A stretch of DNA of 64,000 bases from Alteromonas australica (lineage in GTDB: Bacteria > Pseudomonadota > Gammaproteobacteria > Enterobacterales > Alteromonadaceae), in the NCBI RefSeq assembly GCF_000730385.1, contig NZ_CP008849.1, positions 558,001 to 622,000 on the forward strand, read 5' to 3'. A program made the translations under genes and the position numbers. Positions 28,053 through 38,799 of the stretch are shown here, piece after piece. The notes beneath the pieces were generated by a model that saw nothing but the letters and a program-made list of their open reading frames with translations, did no database searches and had not been told where the DNA came from. Within the stretch, counting starts at the first letter, position 1; each line of letters begins with the position of its first letter.

Positions 28053-30884
28053 ATGGCATCAGATGCAGTCTCTCGATTTCGTTCCTTCCAGCACAGACTG
28101 CCTCTGGCGTTTCACCTTTTCTTCGTTTCGGTTCTGGGCGCAGGTTTAAATGCATTACCTGCCCCGTTTGATAGTACCGGAACCTCTGTATTTGGCGTAG
28201 GGGCTGGCGTATATGCCGCCCTTCGTTTTGCGCCAAAACTCGCTATTCCCGTCATTTTATTGATTAGCTTACCCCTGTGGCTAAGCGACGGCAGTATTGT
28301 AGGCAAGGAAAGTCTCACCTTATTGCCTATTGTGGTCAGTTTATTTGGCTATCAAAAATCCTTAAAGCAGGTCACCAAGGTAGGCGCTGGGTTTTGGTCG
28401 ATTGTCTTTTTGCCAATATTGATATTAGAGCACGCGCTATTTGAATCGACTCAGTTTCCCATCATGTTTTCGGGGGCGTTAGTCACTTGGGTTAGTGGCG
28501 TATTTGGTTTGGTGTCTGGCCATTTTGCTTACGTAGCAATTAACGGTTTTAGCCTTCAAAAAGACCCCAGTGTAGAGAAAATAAGCCTTCATTTTTTGTT
28601 CAGCTACTTTTTCTCAGGTAGCTTTTTTGTTGCCTCAATGGCGGTTATCTATTTGTCTGTTTCGCTTTATCAAAATCAGCAAGAGCAGCAAATAGCCACA
28701 TACATGAATCAGCGTGTCAGCGTGATGGAGCAGCAAATTGCCCATTTTATATCGTTGCACGAAAACGCCATTAACGTGTCGGCACAAACACTGTCTTCAC
28801 CAGCGGTGGGCACGAACCGGACTCAGTATTACGCGCAACAACTGACAATACTCGCGTCACATTACCCTGATTTTCTCACTTTCTTAATTGCCGATAAGCA
28901 GGGCGATATTTCACACGCTCACCCGCCAAATTTGCTCAACAAAGCGAAAGCGTTAGGGGCGGGCAACGTAGCCTATCGCCCCTACTTCTATGAGGTGATG
29001 GAAAGCGGGGCGCCTTTCATTTCCAACGTGTTCCAAGGGCGAGGGTTTGGAAACGACCCCATTATCGCGATTTCTGCGCCCATCTTTGATAGCGAAGGTC
29101 AGCCCGTAGGAATTTTGGAAGGCTCTTTGTCGTTAAAGAGCTTTTCTGCGGTAGATAAGTTAAATCTAGGCGGCTTTGGTTTATTGGTTGAAGATCAAAA
29201 TGGCGATGTTATTTATGCCTCTGACAATTTAGGGCTGGCCCCCTTATCTAAAGCGCCCGTGTATAAGTGTGAGCCACAATGTGACATTAAAATCTCTCAG
29301 GGGCCATTAGCTAAATCCTGGTTTGTAGTGAACGGGCAATTAGCCAATGTACCGTGGAAAATCAGCTTCTATTTTGAACACCGATTAATGCTTAATGGCA
29401 TGAGCGAGTACTTGTTGAAAGACTTGTTTTTGCTGTTGGTATTGTCCTTGTTTGGCACCTTTACCGGTTACCATGTATCAAGAATGCTTGAGTCACCTAT
29501 TCGACGGTTAATTCGCTACATTGCACAATTTAATCCCACGGCGCAAGAAAATGCCAAATCGTTACCCAATTCTGCGTTGCACATCCAAGAGCTGGCATCC
29601 TTAAGCGATGAATTTAGTAGTCTAGAAAGCCGCTTAGTGAGTGCGTTTGATGCGCTAGCCGATGCGACAGCGAAGGAGCAAACACTAAATAAAGCGTTAG
29701 CAAAATTAAATCACTCACTTGAGTCGCGTATTCTCGAAAAAACCCAGCACTTAGCGTCTGCACTAGATGAAGCGAAAGCGGCCAGTGTGGCTAAAACCCA
29801 ATTTTTAGCCAATATGAGCCATGAAATTCGAACGCCAATGAATGGGATCATCGGCTCATGTGAATTGCTGCTTGAAGAGGCGCTGTCAGAAAGTGCTCAG
29901 CAGCGTGCGCAAACCATTGCCCAATCAGCCGGTAACCTATTAATGATCTTGGACGCCATTTTGGATTGGTCAAAAATAGAGTCGGGTAAAATGCTTTTCG
30001 ATGCCCAAGACACCGATGTGGCCACGTTACTTGAAGCCAGTACTACGTTGTATGAATATCAAGCCAGTCAAAAAGGGCTATTTATTCATCTTCAGGTGCA
30101 CAAAGACTTACCGCGTTCCCTCAAGCTTGATGCAGGGAAACTCAGCCAGGTGGTTAACAATTTAGTCAGTAACGCTATCAAGTTTACCCACAGAGGTAGC
30201 ATTGAAGTGACGGCTTGGTACGAAGAAGACGCGTTGCATGTTTCAGTTAGCGACACGGGTATTGGTATTCCTCCAGCAAAACTGGCTACCATTTTCGGCC
30301 AATTCGAACAAGCTGATGCCTCCACCACCCGAGACTACGGCGGCACCGGCTTAGGCCTAGCTATAAGTCGAGGTTTGGTTGAATTAATGGGTGGCGCTAT
30401 TGAAGTTGACAGCTTGGAAGGAGAGGGCACACGGTTTAGTTTTTATTTGCCAACGTCGTTGGGTGAACTCGCGGCGTATGAAGATACGAAAGTCACAGCC
30501 ACACTATCGCCTTCGTTGAAAATTCTCTTAGCAGAAGACAATGACATCAATGCTGAAATAGTCATGAGCATGCTTACCCCATCAAAGGTGAAATGTATCA
30601 GGGTTAAAAATGGCGTAGAGGCAGTCGAAGCAGCAGCCAAATACAGTTTCGATGTTATTTTAATGGACTGTCAGATGCCAATAATGGACGGGCTGGAAGC
30701 CGCAAGAATCATTCGCCAAAAGGGCAAAAACAAAGATGCGGTAAGGATTATCGCCCTTACCGCCAATGCTTTTTTGGAAGATCGTCAAGCTTGCTTAGCC
30801 GCGGGTATGGATGCGCACCTAAGCAAGCCTATTAAAAAGAAAGTGTTATTCGACTGTATTGCCAGTGAGCTTGCTGGCGTTTGA
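28053..30884 (+). CDS. Hybrid sensor histidine kinase with membrane and Cache-like sensor
   Basis: The 943-residue protein is a membrane-bound hybrid kinase. Residues 15-210 hold six or seven hydrophobic helices resembling a MASE1-type sensor. Residues about 225-440 form a periplasmic Cache-like domain ([19 protein letters not shown]) closed by a helix at about 450-470. Then come a HAMP-like linker and coiled coil, the H-box [10 protein letters not shown] near residue 590, N-box [10 protein letters not shown] near 702, DTGIGIP and GTGLGLAI, and a receiver domain (about 825-940) with phospho-accepting Asp in ILMDCQMP near 871. No partner regulator is adjacent. Its last 39 bases overlap the converging nhaA gene. 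Confidence 0.92.
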   Translation: MASDAVSRFRSFQHRLPLAFHLFFVSVLGAGLNALPAPFDSTGTSVFGVGAGVYAALRFAPKLAIPVILLISLPLWLSDGSIVGKESLTLLPIVVSLFGYQKSLKQVTKVGAGFWSIVFLPILILEHALFESTQFPIMFSGALVTWVSGVFGLVSGHFAYVAINGFSLQKDPSVEKISLHFLFSYFFSGSFFVASMAVIYLSVSLYQNQQEQQIATYMNQRVSVMEQQIAHFISLHENAINVSAQTLSSPAVGTNRTQYYAQQLTILASHYPDFLTFLIADKQGDISHAHPPNLLNKAKALGAGNVAYRPYFYEVMESGAPFISNVFQGRGFGNDPIIAISAPIFDSEGQPVGILEGSLSLKSFSAVDKLNLGGFGLLVEDQNGDVIYASDNLGLAPLSKAPVYKCEPQCDIKISQGPLAKSWFVVNGQLANVPWKISFYFEHRLMLNGMSEYLLKDLFLLLVLSLFGTFTGYHVSRMLESPIRRLIRYIAQFNPTAQENAKSLPNSALHIQELASLSDEFSSLESRLVSAFDALADATAKEQTLNKALAKLNHSLESRILEKTQHLASALDEAKAASVAKTQFLANMSHEIRTPMNGIIGSCELLLEEALSESAQQRAQTIAQSAGNLLMILDAILDWSKIESGKMLFDAQDTDVATLLEASTTLYEYQASQKGLFIHLQVHKDLPRSLKLDAGKLSQVVNNLVSNAIKFTHRGSIEVTAWYEEDALHVSVSDTGIGIPPAKLATIFGQFEQADASTTRDYGGTGLGLAISRGLVELMGGAIEVDSLEGEGTRFSFYLPTSLGELAAYEDTKVTATLSPSLKILLAEDNDINAEIVMSMLTPSKVKCIRVKNGVEAVEAAAKYSFDVILMDCQMPIMDGLEAARIIRQKGKNKDAVRIIALTANAFLEDRQACLAAGMDAHLSKPIKKKVLFDCIASELAGV

Positions 30885-32123
30885 CGCCACCGCTTTGGTG
30901 TCTTTGTCGTTAGGGTTGCCCATGATATACAGGGCAATGTAACCAAGAATAGCAGACACCAGGGAACCGGCTAAAATCCCCACTCTTTCATCAAACATTT
31001 GATTAATCCCCGTTTCCTCGAAGGCTAAGCCGCCAATAAACAGGCTCATAGTAAAACCTACACCACACAACAAGGCGCAACCATAGATATGTTTCATCGA
31101 TAAATCTCGGGGCAGACTAGCAAGTTTAAGCTTTATCATTAAATAGCAAAAACCGAAGACACCAATTTGCTTGCCCACCACTAAGCCTAAGAAAATACCA
31201 AAGGTGACTGGGTGAAAAATGCCTTCTGGGCTGATATTGCCAAAACTGATGCCCGCATTCGCGAAGGCAAAAAGAGGAAGAATGGCAAAACTTACCGTAC
31301 CATTAAGGCTGTGCTCTAAGCGCGTAACCGGAGAGTATGTTTCATCTTTAGCGTCCCGCATGGGAATAAATGCCGCCAGTACTACCCCGGCCAAGGTAGC
31401 GTGCACACCACTTTTAAGCATGGCAACCCAAAGTACAGTGCCGACCAACATGTAAGCGGGAATGTCGACCACGTCCCGGCGGTTCATCTGCCAAAGTAGA
31501 ACAAGGCAACCCGCCGCTACCAACAATGCCCCTTCCGTAATGTTGTTGGTATAAAAAAGCGCAATAATGACAATAGCGCCAATATCATCAATGATGGCAA
31601 GGGTAACCAAAAACACTTTTAAGCTTGCGGGGACTCGGCTACCCAACAACGCCAAAATACCCAATGCAAATGCAATGTCTGTGGCGGCGGGTATAGCCCA
31701 GCCGGCAATAGCCACGGGATTATCCCAATTGATGCCTACGTAAATAAGCGCAGGCAATAGCATACCTCCAATGGCACCCGCAGCGGGGAGCACAATATCT
31801 TTTGGGTTAGAGAGTTCTCCCTCACAGACTTCCCGCTTCAGTTCTAATCCGACATGGAAAAAGAAAACGGCCATAAAGCCGTCGTTTATCCATAACAATA
31901 GAGGTTTGTCTATGGCCCAACTGCCCGCCGAAATTTGCACCGGAAGGCTAACAAGTTGGTCGTACAACGTATCAAGAGGGGAATTGGCAATAATGAGGGC
32001 GAGTATCGTTGCTGCCATTAGCAGTATGCCGGGCGCTGCCTCTCTATTGAGAAAATCAGAAACTACCACTTGGACTTCTTCAATGACTTCATCTATCGCA
32101 TCAGGCTTATGTTCTTTTGACAT
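30846..32123 (-). CDS. nhaA: Na+/H+ antiporter NhaA
   Basis: NhaA exports sodium in exchange for protons, important for pH and salt balance in sea water. The 425-residue protein has about twelve helices; the paired aspartates of the transport site are in AIIDDIGAIVIIALFY near residue 190. FFFHVGLELKRE and PAATDIAFALGILALLG are also family marks. An N-terminal cytoplasmic segment of about 30 residues precedes the first helix. I chose ATG 32123 because AAGGAG lies 8 bases before it. Its 3' end overlaps the hybrid kinase gene. Confidence 0.95.
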   Translation of the reverse strand: MSKEHKPDAIDEVIEEVQVVVSDFLNREAAPGILLMAATILALIIANSPLDTLYDQLVSLPVQISAGSWAIDKPLLLWINDGFMAVFFFHVGLELKREVCEGELSNPKDIVLPAAGAIGGMLLPALIYVGINWDNPVAIAGWAIPAATDIAFALGILALLGSRVPASLKVFLVTLAIIDDIGAIVIIALFYTNNITEGALLVAAGCLVLLWQMNRRDVVDIPAYMLVGTVLWVAMLKSGVHATLAGVVLAAFIPMRDAKDETYSPVTRLEHSLNGTVSFAILPLFAFANAGISFGNISPEGIFHPVTFGIFLGLVVGKQIGVFGFCYLMIKLKLASLPRDLSMKHIYGCALLCGVGFTMSLFIGGLAFEETGINQMFDERVGILAGSLVSAILGYIALYIMGNPNDKDTKAVASNASKLTGNTVE

Positions 32124-32352
32124 GGTTTCGCACTCCTTTTTACTTACCCTACCGCCATGCAATCACCTTTACATTCCGCCGCTAAGAGGAAAAAGATAGT
32201 GGGTATTTACATTTTTATTAATTATGGTTAATACGGTGCGCCTAATCGTCAAAGATCACTCACGGGGAATCAGTGGGATTTGCTTTTAAATTAGGCTACA
32301 ATCGCCAGCTTTTCCAAGTTATCCAATTTACCTACCCCTAGAGGATGTCTAG

Positions 32353-32847
32353 ATGGCAAAAGTCGCGATAGTCATGGGTTCAACTTCAGACTGGCCTACC
32401 ATGCAGCAGGCCGCAAAAATGCTGAAGTCGTTTGGTGTTGAATTTGAAGCAAAAGTGGTGTCTGCGCACAGAACACCAAATTTGTTGGTTGAGTTTGCTG
32501 AAGCAGCCGCCGACGAAGGCTTTAGTGCAATTATTGCTGGGGCAGGGGGCGCCGCTCACCTTCCAGGTATGATAGCGGCACACACGCATTTGCCGGTATT
32601 TGGTTGCCCGGTTAAATCTAAAGCGCTTAATGGTTTAGACTCCTTACTTTCCATTGTTCAAATGCCAAAAGGGGTTGCTGTGGGGACACTCGCTATTGGT
32701 GAAGCGGGGGCGGCCAACGCGGGTCTGTTAGCGGCGCAAGTGGTCGCGTTACAAGAAGAACGTGTTCGCGACGCTGTTATCGCCTTTCGTCAACAGCAAA
32801 CTGAGACTGTTCTGGCATCAAGTAATAGCTTGGAGTTGGACGAATGA
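32353..32847 (+). CDS. purE: 5-(carboxyamino)imidazole ribonucleotide mutase
   Basis: PurE converts N5-CAIR to CAIR in purine synthesis. The 164-residue protein is the class I form, with [10 protein letters not shown] near residue 8, SAHRTPN near 37-43 and the glycine-rich [11 protein letters not shown] near 66. AGAGGA lies eight bases before ATG. The stop overlaps the purK start by four bases (ATGA), so the pair is translationally coupled. Confidence 0.96.
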   Translation: MAKVAIVMGSTSDWPTMQQAAKMLKSFGVEFEAKVVSAHRTPNLLVEFAEAAADEGFSAIIAGAGGAAHLPGMIAAHTHLPVFGCPVKSKALNGLDSLLSIVQMPKGVAVGTLAIGEAGAANAGLLAAQVVALQEERVRDAVIAFRQQQTETVLASSNSLELDE

Positions 32848-33980
32848 GAGTTGTTGTTTACGGCGCAGGACAATTAGCGCAAATGATGTACCTAGCGGGC
32901 TCGCCCTTAGGTATTGAAGTTCAGGCTGTCGACGTAAACAACGATTCAGTTGTTCATCCAGTAAGTAAAACCCCTCTTGATACCACATTAGCGCAAGCAT
33001 TAGAAAGCGCAGATGCACTTACTGTTGAGTTTGAGCACGTCCCAGAACGCTTACTCGACGAAGCGGCGAAAACCGGTAAGCTTATGCCAGATATCGCCAG
33101 TATTTTGGTGGGGGCAGACAGAGTACGAGAGAAAAAATTACTAGACTCAATGCAGGTGCCCAATTGTGAACACCGCATCGTTACACACCCTGACCAGCTA
33201 GCTGATTGCGTTGACGCTTTAGGTGATAAACTCATTCTCAAAGCAAGCCGCGATGGTTACGACGGGTATGGTCAGTGGCGTCTTACCGATAAAGCAGATT
33301 TACCAAAACTAACCCAAGCCATGAGTCAATTAAACCTCGCTGAGGTTCCCCTTGTGGTTGAAAAAATGATGGCGTTTGACAGAGAACTTTCCCTCATCGG
33401 TGTGCGCAATAAGCAAGGTGATATCCGCACGTATCCCTTGGCGGAGAACCTTCATCACCAAGGCCAACTGCACGTTTCAGTAGCGCCTGCGACTCAAGTT
33501 GATGATGAGTTACAACGCAAAGCACACGACATCTTTGTAAAGCTTGCTGAAGGGATGGATTACGTGGGTGTGTTAGCCGTGGAGTTATTTCAGTGCGGCG
33601 ATACATTGCTGGTTAACGAACTGGCACCCCGTGTGCACAACTCAGGGCACTGGACACAATCTGGTGCGGTGACCAGCCAATTTGAAAACCACCTCAGGGC
33701 GGTATGCGGTCTTCCTCTTGGAGACACTAGCGCAATTGGGCCAAGTGCCATGGTGAACATCATTGGTTGCAGCAGCTTTTCCAGAGAACTGCTTAGTATT
33801 GATGGTAGTCATTTGCATTGGTACGGTAAATCGGTAAGAGAAAAACGCAAAATGGGGCACATTAATGTGACCGCCAAAAGCTATGTTGAATTGGGCGAAA
33901 AACTCGAACAACTGGGGCAGTTTTTACCCTTGTCGTTTTTTCCAAAATTAGTTGACGAAGCACAGCGTTTAAAGGCTTGA
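32844..33980 (+). CDS. purK: N5-carboxyaminoimidazole ribonucleotide synthase
   Basis: PurK uses ATP and bicarbonate to make N5-CAIR from AIR, feeding PurE. The 378-residue ATP-grasp enzyme has [13 protein letters not shown] at its N-terminus, ATP-site sequence [16 protein letters not shown] near residue 130 and the metal-binding end [14 protein letters not shown] near 255. The stop codon lies inside the -35 element of the tRNA-Thr promoter. Confidence 0.95.
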   Translation: MRVVVYGAGQLAQMMYLAGSPLGIEVQAVDVNNDSVVHPVSKTPLDTTLAQALESADALTVEFEHVPERLLDEAAKTGKLMPDIASILVGADRVREKKLLDSMQVPNCEHRIVTHPDQLADCVDALGDKLILKASRDGYDGYGQWRLTDKADLPKLTQAMSQLNLAEVPLVVEKMMAFDRELSLIGVRNKQGDIRTYPLAENLHHQGQLHVSVAPATQVDDELQRKAHDIFVKLAEGMDYVGVLAVELFQCGDTLLVNELAPRVHNSGHWTQSGAVTSQFENHLRAVCGLPLGDTSAIGPSAMVNIIGCSSFSRELLSIDGSHLHWYGKSVREKRKMGHINVTAKSYVELGEKLEQLGQFLPLSFFPKLVDEAQRLKA

Positions 33981-34004
33981 CAATCAAGGTTATCACTATA
34001 GAAT
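33977..34004 (+). promoter_or_regulatory. tRNA-Thr promoter overlapping the purK stop
   Basis: TTGACA (33977-33982) is a perfect -35 and contains the purK stop TGA (33978-33980). TAGAAT (33999-34004) follows after 16 bp, then a G/C-rich ACGCGTCC discriminator as in stable RNA promoters. Confidence 0.75.
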
Positions 34005-34043
34005 ACGCGTCCGCTGCTTAGGCAGCGGTCATACTTTTAGTGT

Positions 34044-34119
<76 letters not shown>

Positions 34120-34183
34120 TTTTTCTTTTTTCTTTCCTATTCCTGTCTTACACTTACTCTCAATTCTTGCTGGGAGTAACGCT

Positions 34184-34666
34184 ATGTTCGTATTTCGCTT
34201 TTTTCTTTCGTTTATTGCTATTGGTGCAGCACTACTGATGTTGTTCGGTTGCAACGCTGATGCGAATGAAGACCTAAAAATAACCCAAGGCTATGCCCGT
34301 GCCACCTTCCCGATGGCAAAAACGGCGGCAGTTTACTTTACGTTAGAAAACACCACCGAAAAGCCGGTAACATTAACCCGCGTTACAGTGAGTAAAGCCA
34401 TTGCCTCAGAAGCACAGATTCACACCACGACCATGCAAGGTGACATGATGAAGATGCAGCAACTACAGGATGGCATAAAATTAAATGCTGGCGAAACGGT
34501 TGAATTTAGCTCTGGTAGCTATCATGTCATGTTAATGGGGTTAACACAGGGCCTTGAGGAAGGCAGTGAAATAACAATGACATTTCACTTTGATAGTCTT
34601 GGTTCACAAACGGTTACGCTGCCTGTGAAAAAGCAGACAATGAAAAATGAGCATCACCATCATTAA
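34184..34666 (+). CDS. PCu(A)C-type periplasmic copper chaperone
   Basis: The 160-residue protein carries copper(I) in the periplasm, typically for assembly of the CuA site of cytochrome oxidase. Its N-terminal helix ends in LMLFGC-NA, a lipobox, so it is probably a lipoprotein. The core has the histidine-methionine copper site: H and M in QIHTTTMQGDMMKMQQL near residues 84-100, then YHVMLMG near 116. The protein ends in EHHHH, a natural extra metal-binding tail. No cytochrome oxidase gene is near. Confidence 0.85.
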   Translation: MFVFRFFLSFIAIGAALLMLFGCNADANEDLKITQGYARATFPMAKTAAVYFTLENTTEKPVTLTRVTVSKAIASEAQIHTTTMQGDMMKMQQLQDGIKLNAGETVEFSSGSYHVMLMGLTQGLEEGSEITMTFHFDSLGSQTVTLPVKKQTMKNEHHHH

Positions 34667-34805
34667 AATGTCCGCACGCTCGGCGTTTTATAGCTTGAAC
34701 CGTTAATCATTATTTTCTATGGGGTTAATTAGTTAATACACTAATCCATCCTCACCTTAATGTAGTATCATAATTATAGATTGTTAATTTATATTTTAAT
34801 CTGAT

Positions 34806-34819
34806 TTCGGACATCCGAA
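34806..34819. promoter_or_regulatory. Perfect palindrome in the dps leader
   Basis: TTCGGA-CA-TCCGAA is an exact inverted repeat about 15 bp before the dps start, directly upstream of the AAGGAG ribosome binding site. It could be an operator or a small RNA hairpin controlling translation. Confidence 0.35.
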
Positions 34820-34833
34820 CGAAGGAGTGACTC

Positions 34834-35307
34834 ATGAGTAAGATTGATATTGGTATTTCAGAAAGCGATCGTAATGCGGTAGCGCACGGGCTTAAAAAGC
34901 TACTTGCAGACTCATACACGCTTTATCTTCAGACCCATAACTTTCACTGGAATGTGGAAGGGCCACAATTTCGTGAGCTTCATTTGATGTTTGAAGAGCA
35001 TTACACTGAACTGGCTGAAGCGGTTGATGAAATCGCTGAACGTATTCGTACCCTTGGCGTTGCTGCGCCTGGCACCTATAAATCGTTCGCTGAACTAAGT
35101 TCTATCGATGAGGTTGAAGGCGTGCCAGAAGCGTCTGAAATGGTTGGACTACTTACTCATGGTCATGAGCAAGTGGTGAAAACATGCCGTGATTCTCTGA
35201 AGTTGGCTCAAGATGCTGACGATGAGTCATCAGCTGCACTTATTGGTGATCGCATGCGTGTGCACGAAAAGACCGCGTGGATGCTTCGTGCTATGCTTCC
35301 AAGATAA
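34834..35307 (+). CDS. dps: Dps-family DNA-binding ferritin-like protein
   Basis: Dps forms a 12-subunit shell that oxidises and stores iron and protects DNA under oxidative stress or starvation. The 157-residue protein has the ferroxidase motif of the family: [16 protein letters not shown] near residues 31-46, followed by [26 protein letters not shown], where D and E complete the site. The N-terminus is short and not very basic, so DNA binding may be weak. GAAGGAGTGACTC before ATG is a strong ribosome binding site. Confidence 0.92.
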   Translation: MSKIDIGISESDRNAVAHGLKKLLADSYTLYLQTHNFHWNVEGPQFRELHLMFEEHYTELAEAVDEIAERIRTLGVAAPGTYKSFAELSSIDEVEGVPEASEMVGLLTHGHEQVVKTCRDSLKLAQDADDESSAALIGDRMRVHEKTAWMLRAMLPR

Positions 35308-35400
35308 TACACCGCACTTCTGCGTGCCTCGATAAGTGAACCTGAACAGGGTAACATAGCGTAAGATCAACAACGCTTAATAACCACAGGTTCAAATAGT

Positions 35401-36522
35401 ATGGCGCGTACATTTAGACACTTGCTATTAGTTGCAAGCACAGCGCTGGCTGGGACATCCCTGCCAGCGCATTCACACCAAGACTCCGATCATGTTCACC
35501 TTGAAAGCACCACGTTAGCCGAAGGGCTAGTGCACCCATGGGGGATGGCATTCTTGCCAAGCGGTGACCTCGTGGTGACAGAACGTGCTGGTGGGATCCG
35601 TGTTCTCAAAAAAGACGCTACGCTAACGCCGCGTCTCAGCAATGTGCCAGAGGTGGCCGCCGTGAATCAAGGGGGGATGCTAGACATTACCCTAGATCCT
35701 GATTTCGAAGACAATAACACCCTCTATTTTTGTTTCAGTCAGCCCGGTGAAGGTGGCAGTAGCAGCAGTGTAGCTCGCGCAACCTATGCCGATAATGGCC
35801 TTTCTGATGTTTCTGTTATCTTTAGTGCTGCCCCGCTTATCGACAATGGTTTTCACTTTGGTTGTCGCCTTACATTTGATAATGAAGGGAAGTTATTTGT
35901 TACTCTTGGCGACAGATACAAGTACATGGACGAAGCGCAAAATACCAATAACCACTTTGGTACCATAGTGCGTATCAATAGCGATGGCACAGTACCTACA
36001 GACAATCCATTCACAGAGGGCGACGCGCCTGAAGTTTTCAGCTATGGCCATAGAAATGTGCAGGGCGTCACTGTGCACCCGCAAACCGGTAAAGTGTGGG
36101 CAATGGAGCATGGTCCTAAAGGTGGCGATGAAGTTAATCTGATTAACAAAGGCGCCAATTACGGTTGGCCGGTCATTACCTATGGTATTGACTACAGTGG
36201 GGAGGTCATTAGTGATAAAACTCACAAAGAAGGAATGGCACAGCCGTGGTTATATTGGGACCCTTCTATCGCACCAAGTGGCATGGCGTTTTACACCGGA
36301 GATATGTTTCCAGAATGGGAAGGGGACTTATTAGTAGGCTCATTGAAATTTACCCATTTAAGACGGGTAGAAGTAAACAATGGTCAGCCTGCTGACCAGC
36401 ATGAATATCTGCGCGATAACGGTGAACGAATTCGAGATGTCGAGATTGCACCTGACGGCGCAATCTATTTGCTAACCGATGCCCCTAATGGGAAAGTGAT
36501 CAAACTGACTCGGGCAAAATAA
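35401..36522 (+). CDS. PQQ-dependent aldose sugar dehydrogenase-like protein
   Basis: The 373-residue protein has a signal peptide (residues 1-24, cleavage near PAHS) and a six-bladed beta-propeller of the glucose/sorbosone dehydrogenase (YliI/Asd) family. Family segments are LVHPWGMAFLPSGDLVVTER near residue 43, GGMLDITLDPDF near 90, SYGHRNVQGV near 213 and WAMEHGPKGGDEVN near 233. Such enzymes oxidise aldoses in the periplasm with pyrroloquinoline quinone. PQQ synthesis genes are not visible here, so cofactor supply is unknown. Confidence 0.87.
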   Translation: MARTFRHLLLVASTALAGTSLPAHSHQDSDHVHLESTTLAEGLVHPWGMAFLPSGDLVVTERAGGIRVLKKDATLTPRLSNVPEVAAVNQGGMLDITLDPDFEDNNTLYFCFSQPGEGGSSSSVARATYADNGLSDVSVIFSAAPLIDNGFHFGCRLTFDNEGKLFVTLGDRYKYMDEAQNTNNHFGTIVRINSDGTVPTDNPFTEGDAPEVFSYGHRNVQGVTVHPQTGKVWAMEHGPKGGDEVNLINKGANYGWPVITYGIDYSGEVISDKTHKEGMAQPWLYWDPSIAPSGMAFYTGDMFPEWEGDLLVGSLKFTHLRRVEVNNGQPADQHEYLRDNGERIRDVEIAPDGAIYLLTDAPNGKVIKLTRAK

Positions 36523-36553
36523 GCGTACACGTTGAAAGCGTGCTACAAAATAG

Positions 36554-36590
36554 AAGGGGCAAGGAGTTGTTATCATCCTCGCCCCTTTTT
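36554..36590. terminator. Terminator after the sugar dehydrogenase
   Basis: AGGGGC (36555-36560) pairs with GCCCCT (36581-36586), extended imperfectly inward by AGGA/TCCT, and is followed by Ts. It sits between converging genes. Confidence 0.75.
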
Positions 36591-36660
36591 CTATCCTGCT
36601 TTTCATGCGTATAGTGAAAGCAGACGGCGATGTTTACACGTTGCTGTGTCTAGGAAAACC

Positions 36661-38721
36661 TTAACTTTCGGGTTTATCCTCCGTGCGATAGCGTTCAAAC
36701 CATGCCAAAATATTGCCTACCTTTTGTATAAGCCTAGAAGGCTTACTCGCAATACCGTGAGACGCACCAGGAATACGAACCATAGCCGCATCAACCCCGC
36801 GTAGCTTTAGCGCTTGATAATACTGCTCTGACTCACTTATTGGCGTACGATAATCCGCTTCCCCTGTAAGCAGAAGTGTTGGAGTTTCTACATTCCCCAC
36901 TAAAGATAAGGGGCTTCTTTTCCATAACTTGTCAGCAATTTTCCACGGCATATCTGCCATCCAGTACTGGCTGAAAAAAGGGTACGCATCAGCCGTGAGG
37001 GCAAAGCTCATCCAATTAATCACAGGTTTAGCGACAACGGCCGCGGCAAAACGATTTGTTTTGCCAATGGACCAGGCTGTTAATACACCACCGCCGGAGC
37101 CCCCAGTAATAAAGAGTTGCTTACTATCTATATAATTGTTTGCCACCATGGTGTCTACCACGTCCATTAAGTCGTCGTAGTCTTGAGAAGGGTAATTGTG
37201 GTGAATTAAGTTACCAAATTCGCTGCCATAGGATGAACTACCCCTAGGGTTAGACCATACCACCACGTAGCCTTTCGCAGCCATAAGCTGTATCTCAAGT
37301 GAGAAATGCGGTCCGTACGCGGCATGGGGGCCACCGTGGATCTCCAGTATTAGTGGGTATTTTTTACTGCTATCGAAGTTAGGTGGGTACGCCACCCAGG
37401 CATCAATTTCGCGCTCGTCATAAGAGGATACCACCGAGAGGTCTTCCACCTTGGCCATGGTTAAATGGTTAAGGGCATCGTCGTTTAATGTGGTCAGTTG
37501 ACTGTCTTGCTTGCCTTTGCGATACAGCATTAAATCGGCGGGGCGAGTGCGAGACGCTTGGGTATATACAATTGACCCGTTACGGCTTAATGCAAAATCC
37601 CCTGATGTATAGGGACGTCCAAACGATTGGCCGCCTAGGCTCACGTCAATGGGCTTTATATCCCCTTTTAAGTTCACAGCAGCAAGGGTATTTTCACCCT
37701 GATCTAAATAAGAAAAAATAATCCCTTTGCTATCGTGTCGCCACACAAACTTACCCAAGGTTCTGTCTAAGGATTCCGTTAAGCGAACCATTTCTTTCGT
37801 CTTAAGGTTCATTACCATGAGGTCATCGATTTGATAGGCCATCTTGTTGTCAATAACATGGCTAAATGCTAACCATTTCCCGTCAGGGCTAATAGCTGGG
37901 CCATACTCTGGGCCTTCAAGGTCAGTAACCTGTTCCACGTCGCCACTATTAATTGAAACTTTATAGATAGCACTGCGCAATGGGTGCAGGGCGAAATCTT
38001 CAGCTCTGTCGGCCGCAAAATAGAGGGCTTGGTTGTCATGGCTAAAGGCTAGCGTCCCCCCATTTGAAAAAGCACCTTGGGTGAGTTGTCTTGGTGTGCC
38101 ACCCTCAACCGGTAAAATATAAATTTGCTCAAAGCCTGCTTTTGCATACCCTTGGCCGTCTGAACGATATTGCACATTCTCAATATACGTGGCTTGTTCT
38201 GCCCATGATGCGCCCTTCGGCTTTTTGGGCATATCACTGAACAGGGGTTTCGATGTGTGAGGGGTAAATAAGGTGAAGGCTAGCTGCTTACCATCATGAG
38301 ACCAAGTCAGGTTGCGTGGAGTTTCAGAAACATTCGTTAACGGGATGCTTTGTTGCGTATCTATATAATATAAAAATAACTGAGTGCGCCCATTGACGCT
38401 TTGAGTAAAAGCAATTTTATCTTTTGTGGGTGCCAGCGTCGCTTGAGATACCGAGCTTTTATTTGCAAGAAATGGGCGGTGAGTGCCGTCTTTTATATTA
38501 ACTTGCCATAATGCAGAGCGCCGACTATCTCGCATAATGTCCATGCTTTGCCTAGCGTAAACCAGCGTATGATCATCAATGAAAAAAGGCGATGCTGGGA
38601 ATTCTAGATTAAAGGTGTCTTCGAGCGAAAGTGTGGTGGGAAGTTGTGCATTGGATTGTGTCGGTAGGCTTAATAAAAATACCATAGCCCCTATTACCCA
38701 TGCAAAGCGTGAGTTTGCCAT
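36661..38721 (-). CDS. Exported S9-family prolyl oligopeptidase
   Basis: The 686-residue serine peptidase has a signal peptide (residues 1-25, ending SNA-QLP). A beta-propeller with TolB-like WD repeats (SHDGKQLAFT, SPDGKWLAFS) spans about 40-410. The alpha/beta hydrolase domain follows with IHGGPHAAYG near residue 463 and the nucleophile in GGSGGG near 540. Aspartate in GEADYRTP lies near 620 and histidine in GASHGI near 652. It resembles acylaminoacyl-peptidases or dipeptidyl peptidases and should degrade peptides outside the cytoplasm. It is not linked to a peptide transporter here. Confidence 0.92.
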   Translation of the reverse strand: MANSRFAWVIGAMVFLLSLPTQSNAQLPTTLSLEDTFNLEFPASPFFIDDHTLVYARQSMDIMRDSRRSALWQVNIKDGTHRPFLANKSSVSQATLAPTKDKIAFTQSVNGRTQLFLYYIDTQQSIPLTNVSETPRNLTWSHDGKQLAFTLFTPHTSKPLFSDMPKKPKGASWAEQATYIENVQYRSDGQGYAKAGFEQIYILPVEGGTPRQLTQGAFSNGGTLAFSHDNQALYFAADRAEDFALHPLRSAIYKVSINSGDVEQVTDLEGPEYGPAISPDGKWLAFSHVIDNKMAYQIDDLMVMNLKTKEMVRLTESLDRTLGKFVWRHDSKGIIFSYLDQGENTLAAVNLKGDIKPIDVSLGGQSFGRPYTSGDFALSRNGSIVYTQASRTRPADLMLYRKGKQDSQLTTLNDDALNHLTMAKVEDLSVVSSYDEREIDAWVAYPPNFDSSKKYPLILEIHGGPHAAYGPHFSLEIQLMAAKGYVVVWSNPRGSSSYGSEFGNLIHHNYPSQDYDDLMDVVDTMVANNYIDSKQLFITGGSGGGVLTAWSIGKTNRFAAAVVAKPVINWMSFALTADAYPFFSQYWMADMPWKIADKLWKRSPLSLVGNVETPTLLLTGEADYRTPISESEQYYQALKLRGVDAAMVRIPGASHGIASKPSRLIQKVGNILAWFERYRTEDKPES

Positions 38722-38799
38722 GTCGCTTTCCTTTTTATTTAAATGATGTTGACTGTTACCTTCACCAGGACAGCTTTTTATCTCATTCGTCGCTACGCA

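Noticed and set aside
34700..34833. OxyR or Fur site upstream of dps
   Set aside because: The AT-rich stretch has only partial matches to ATAG-type or Fur-type repeats and is not convincing.
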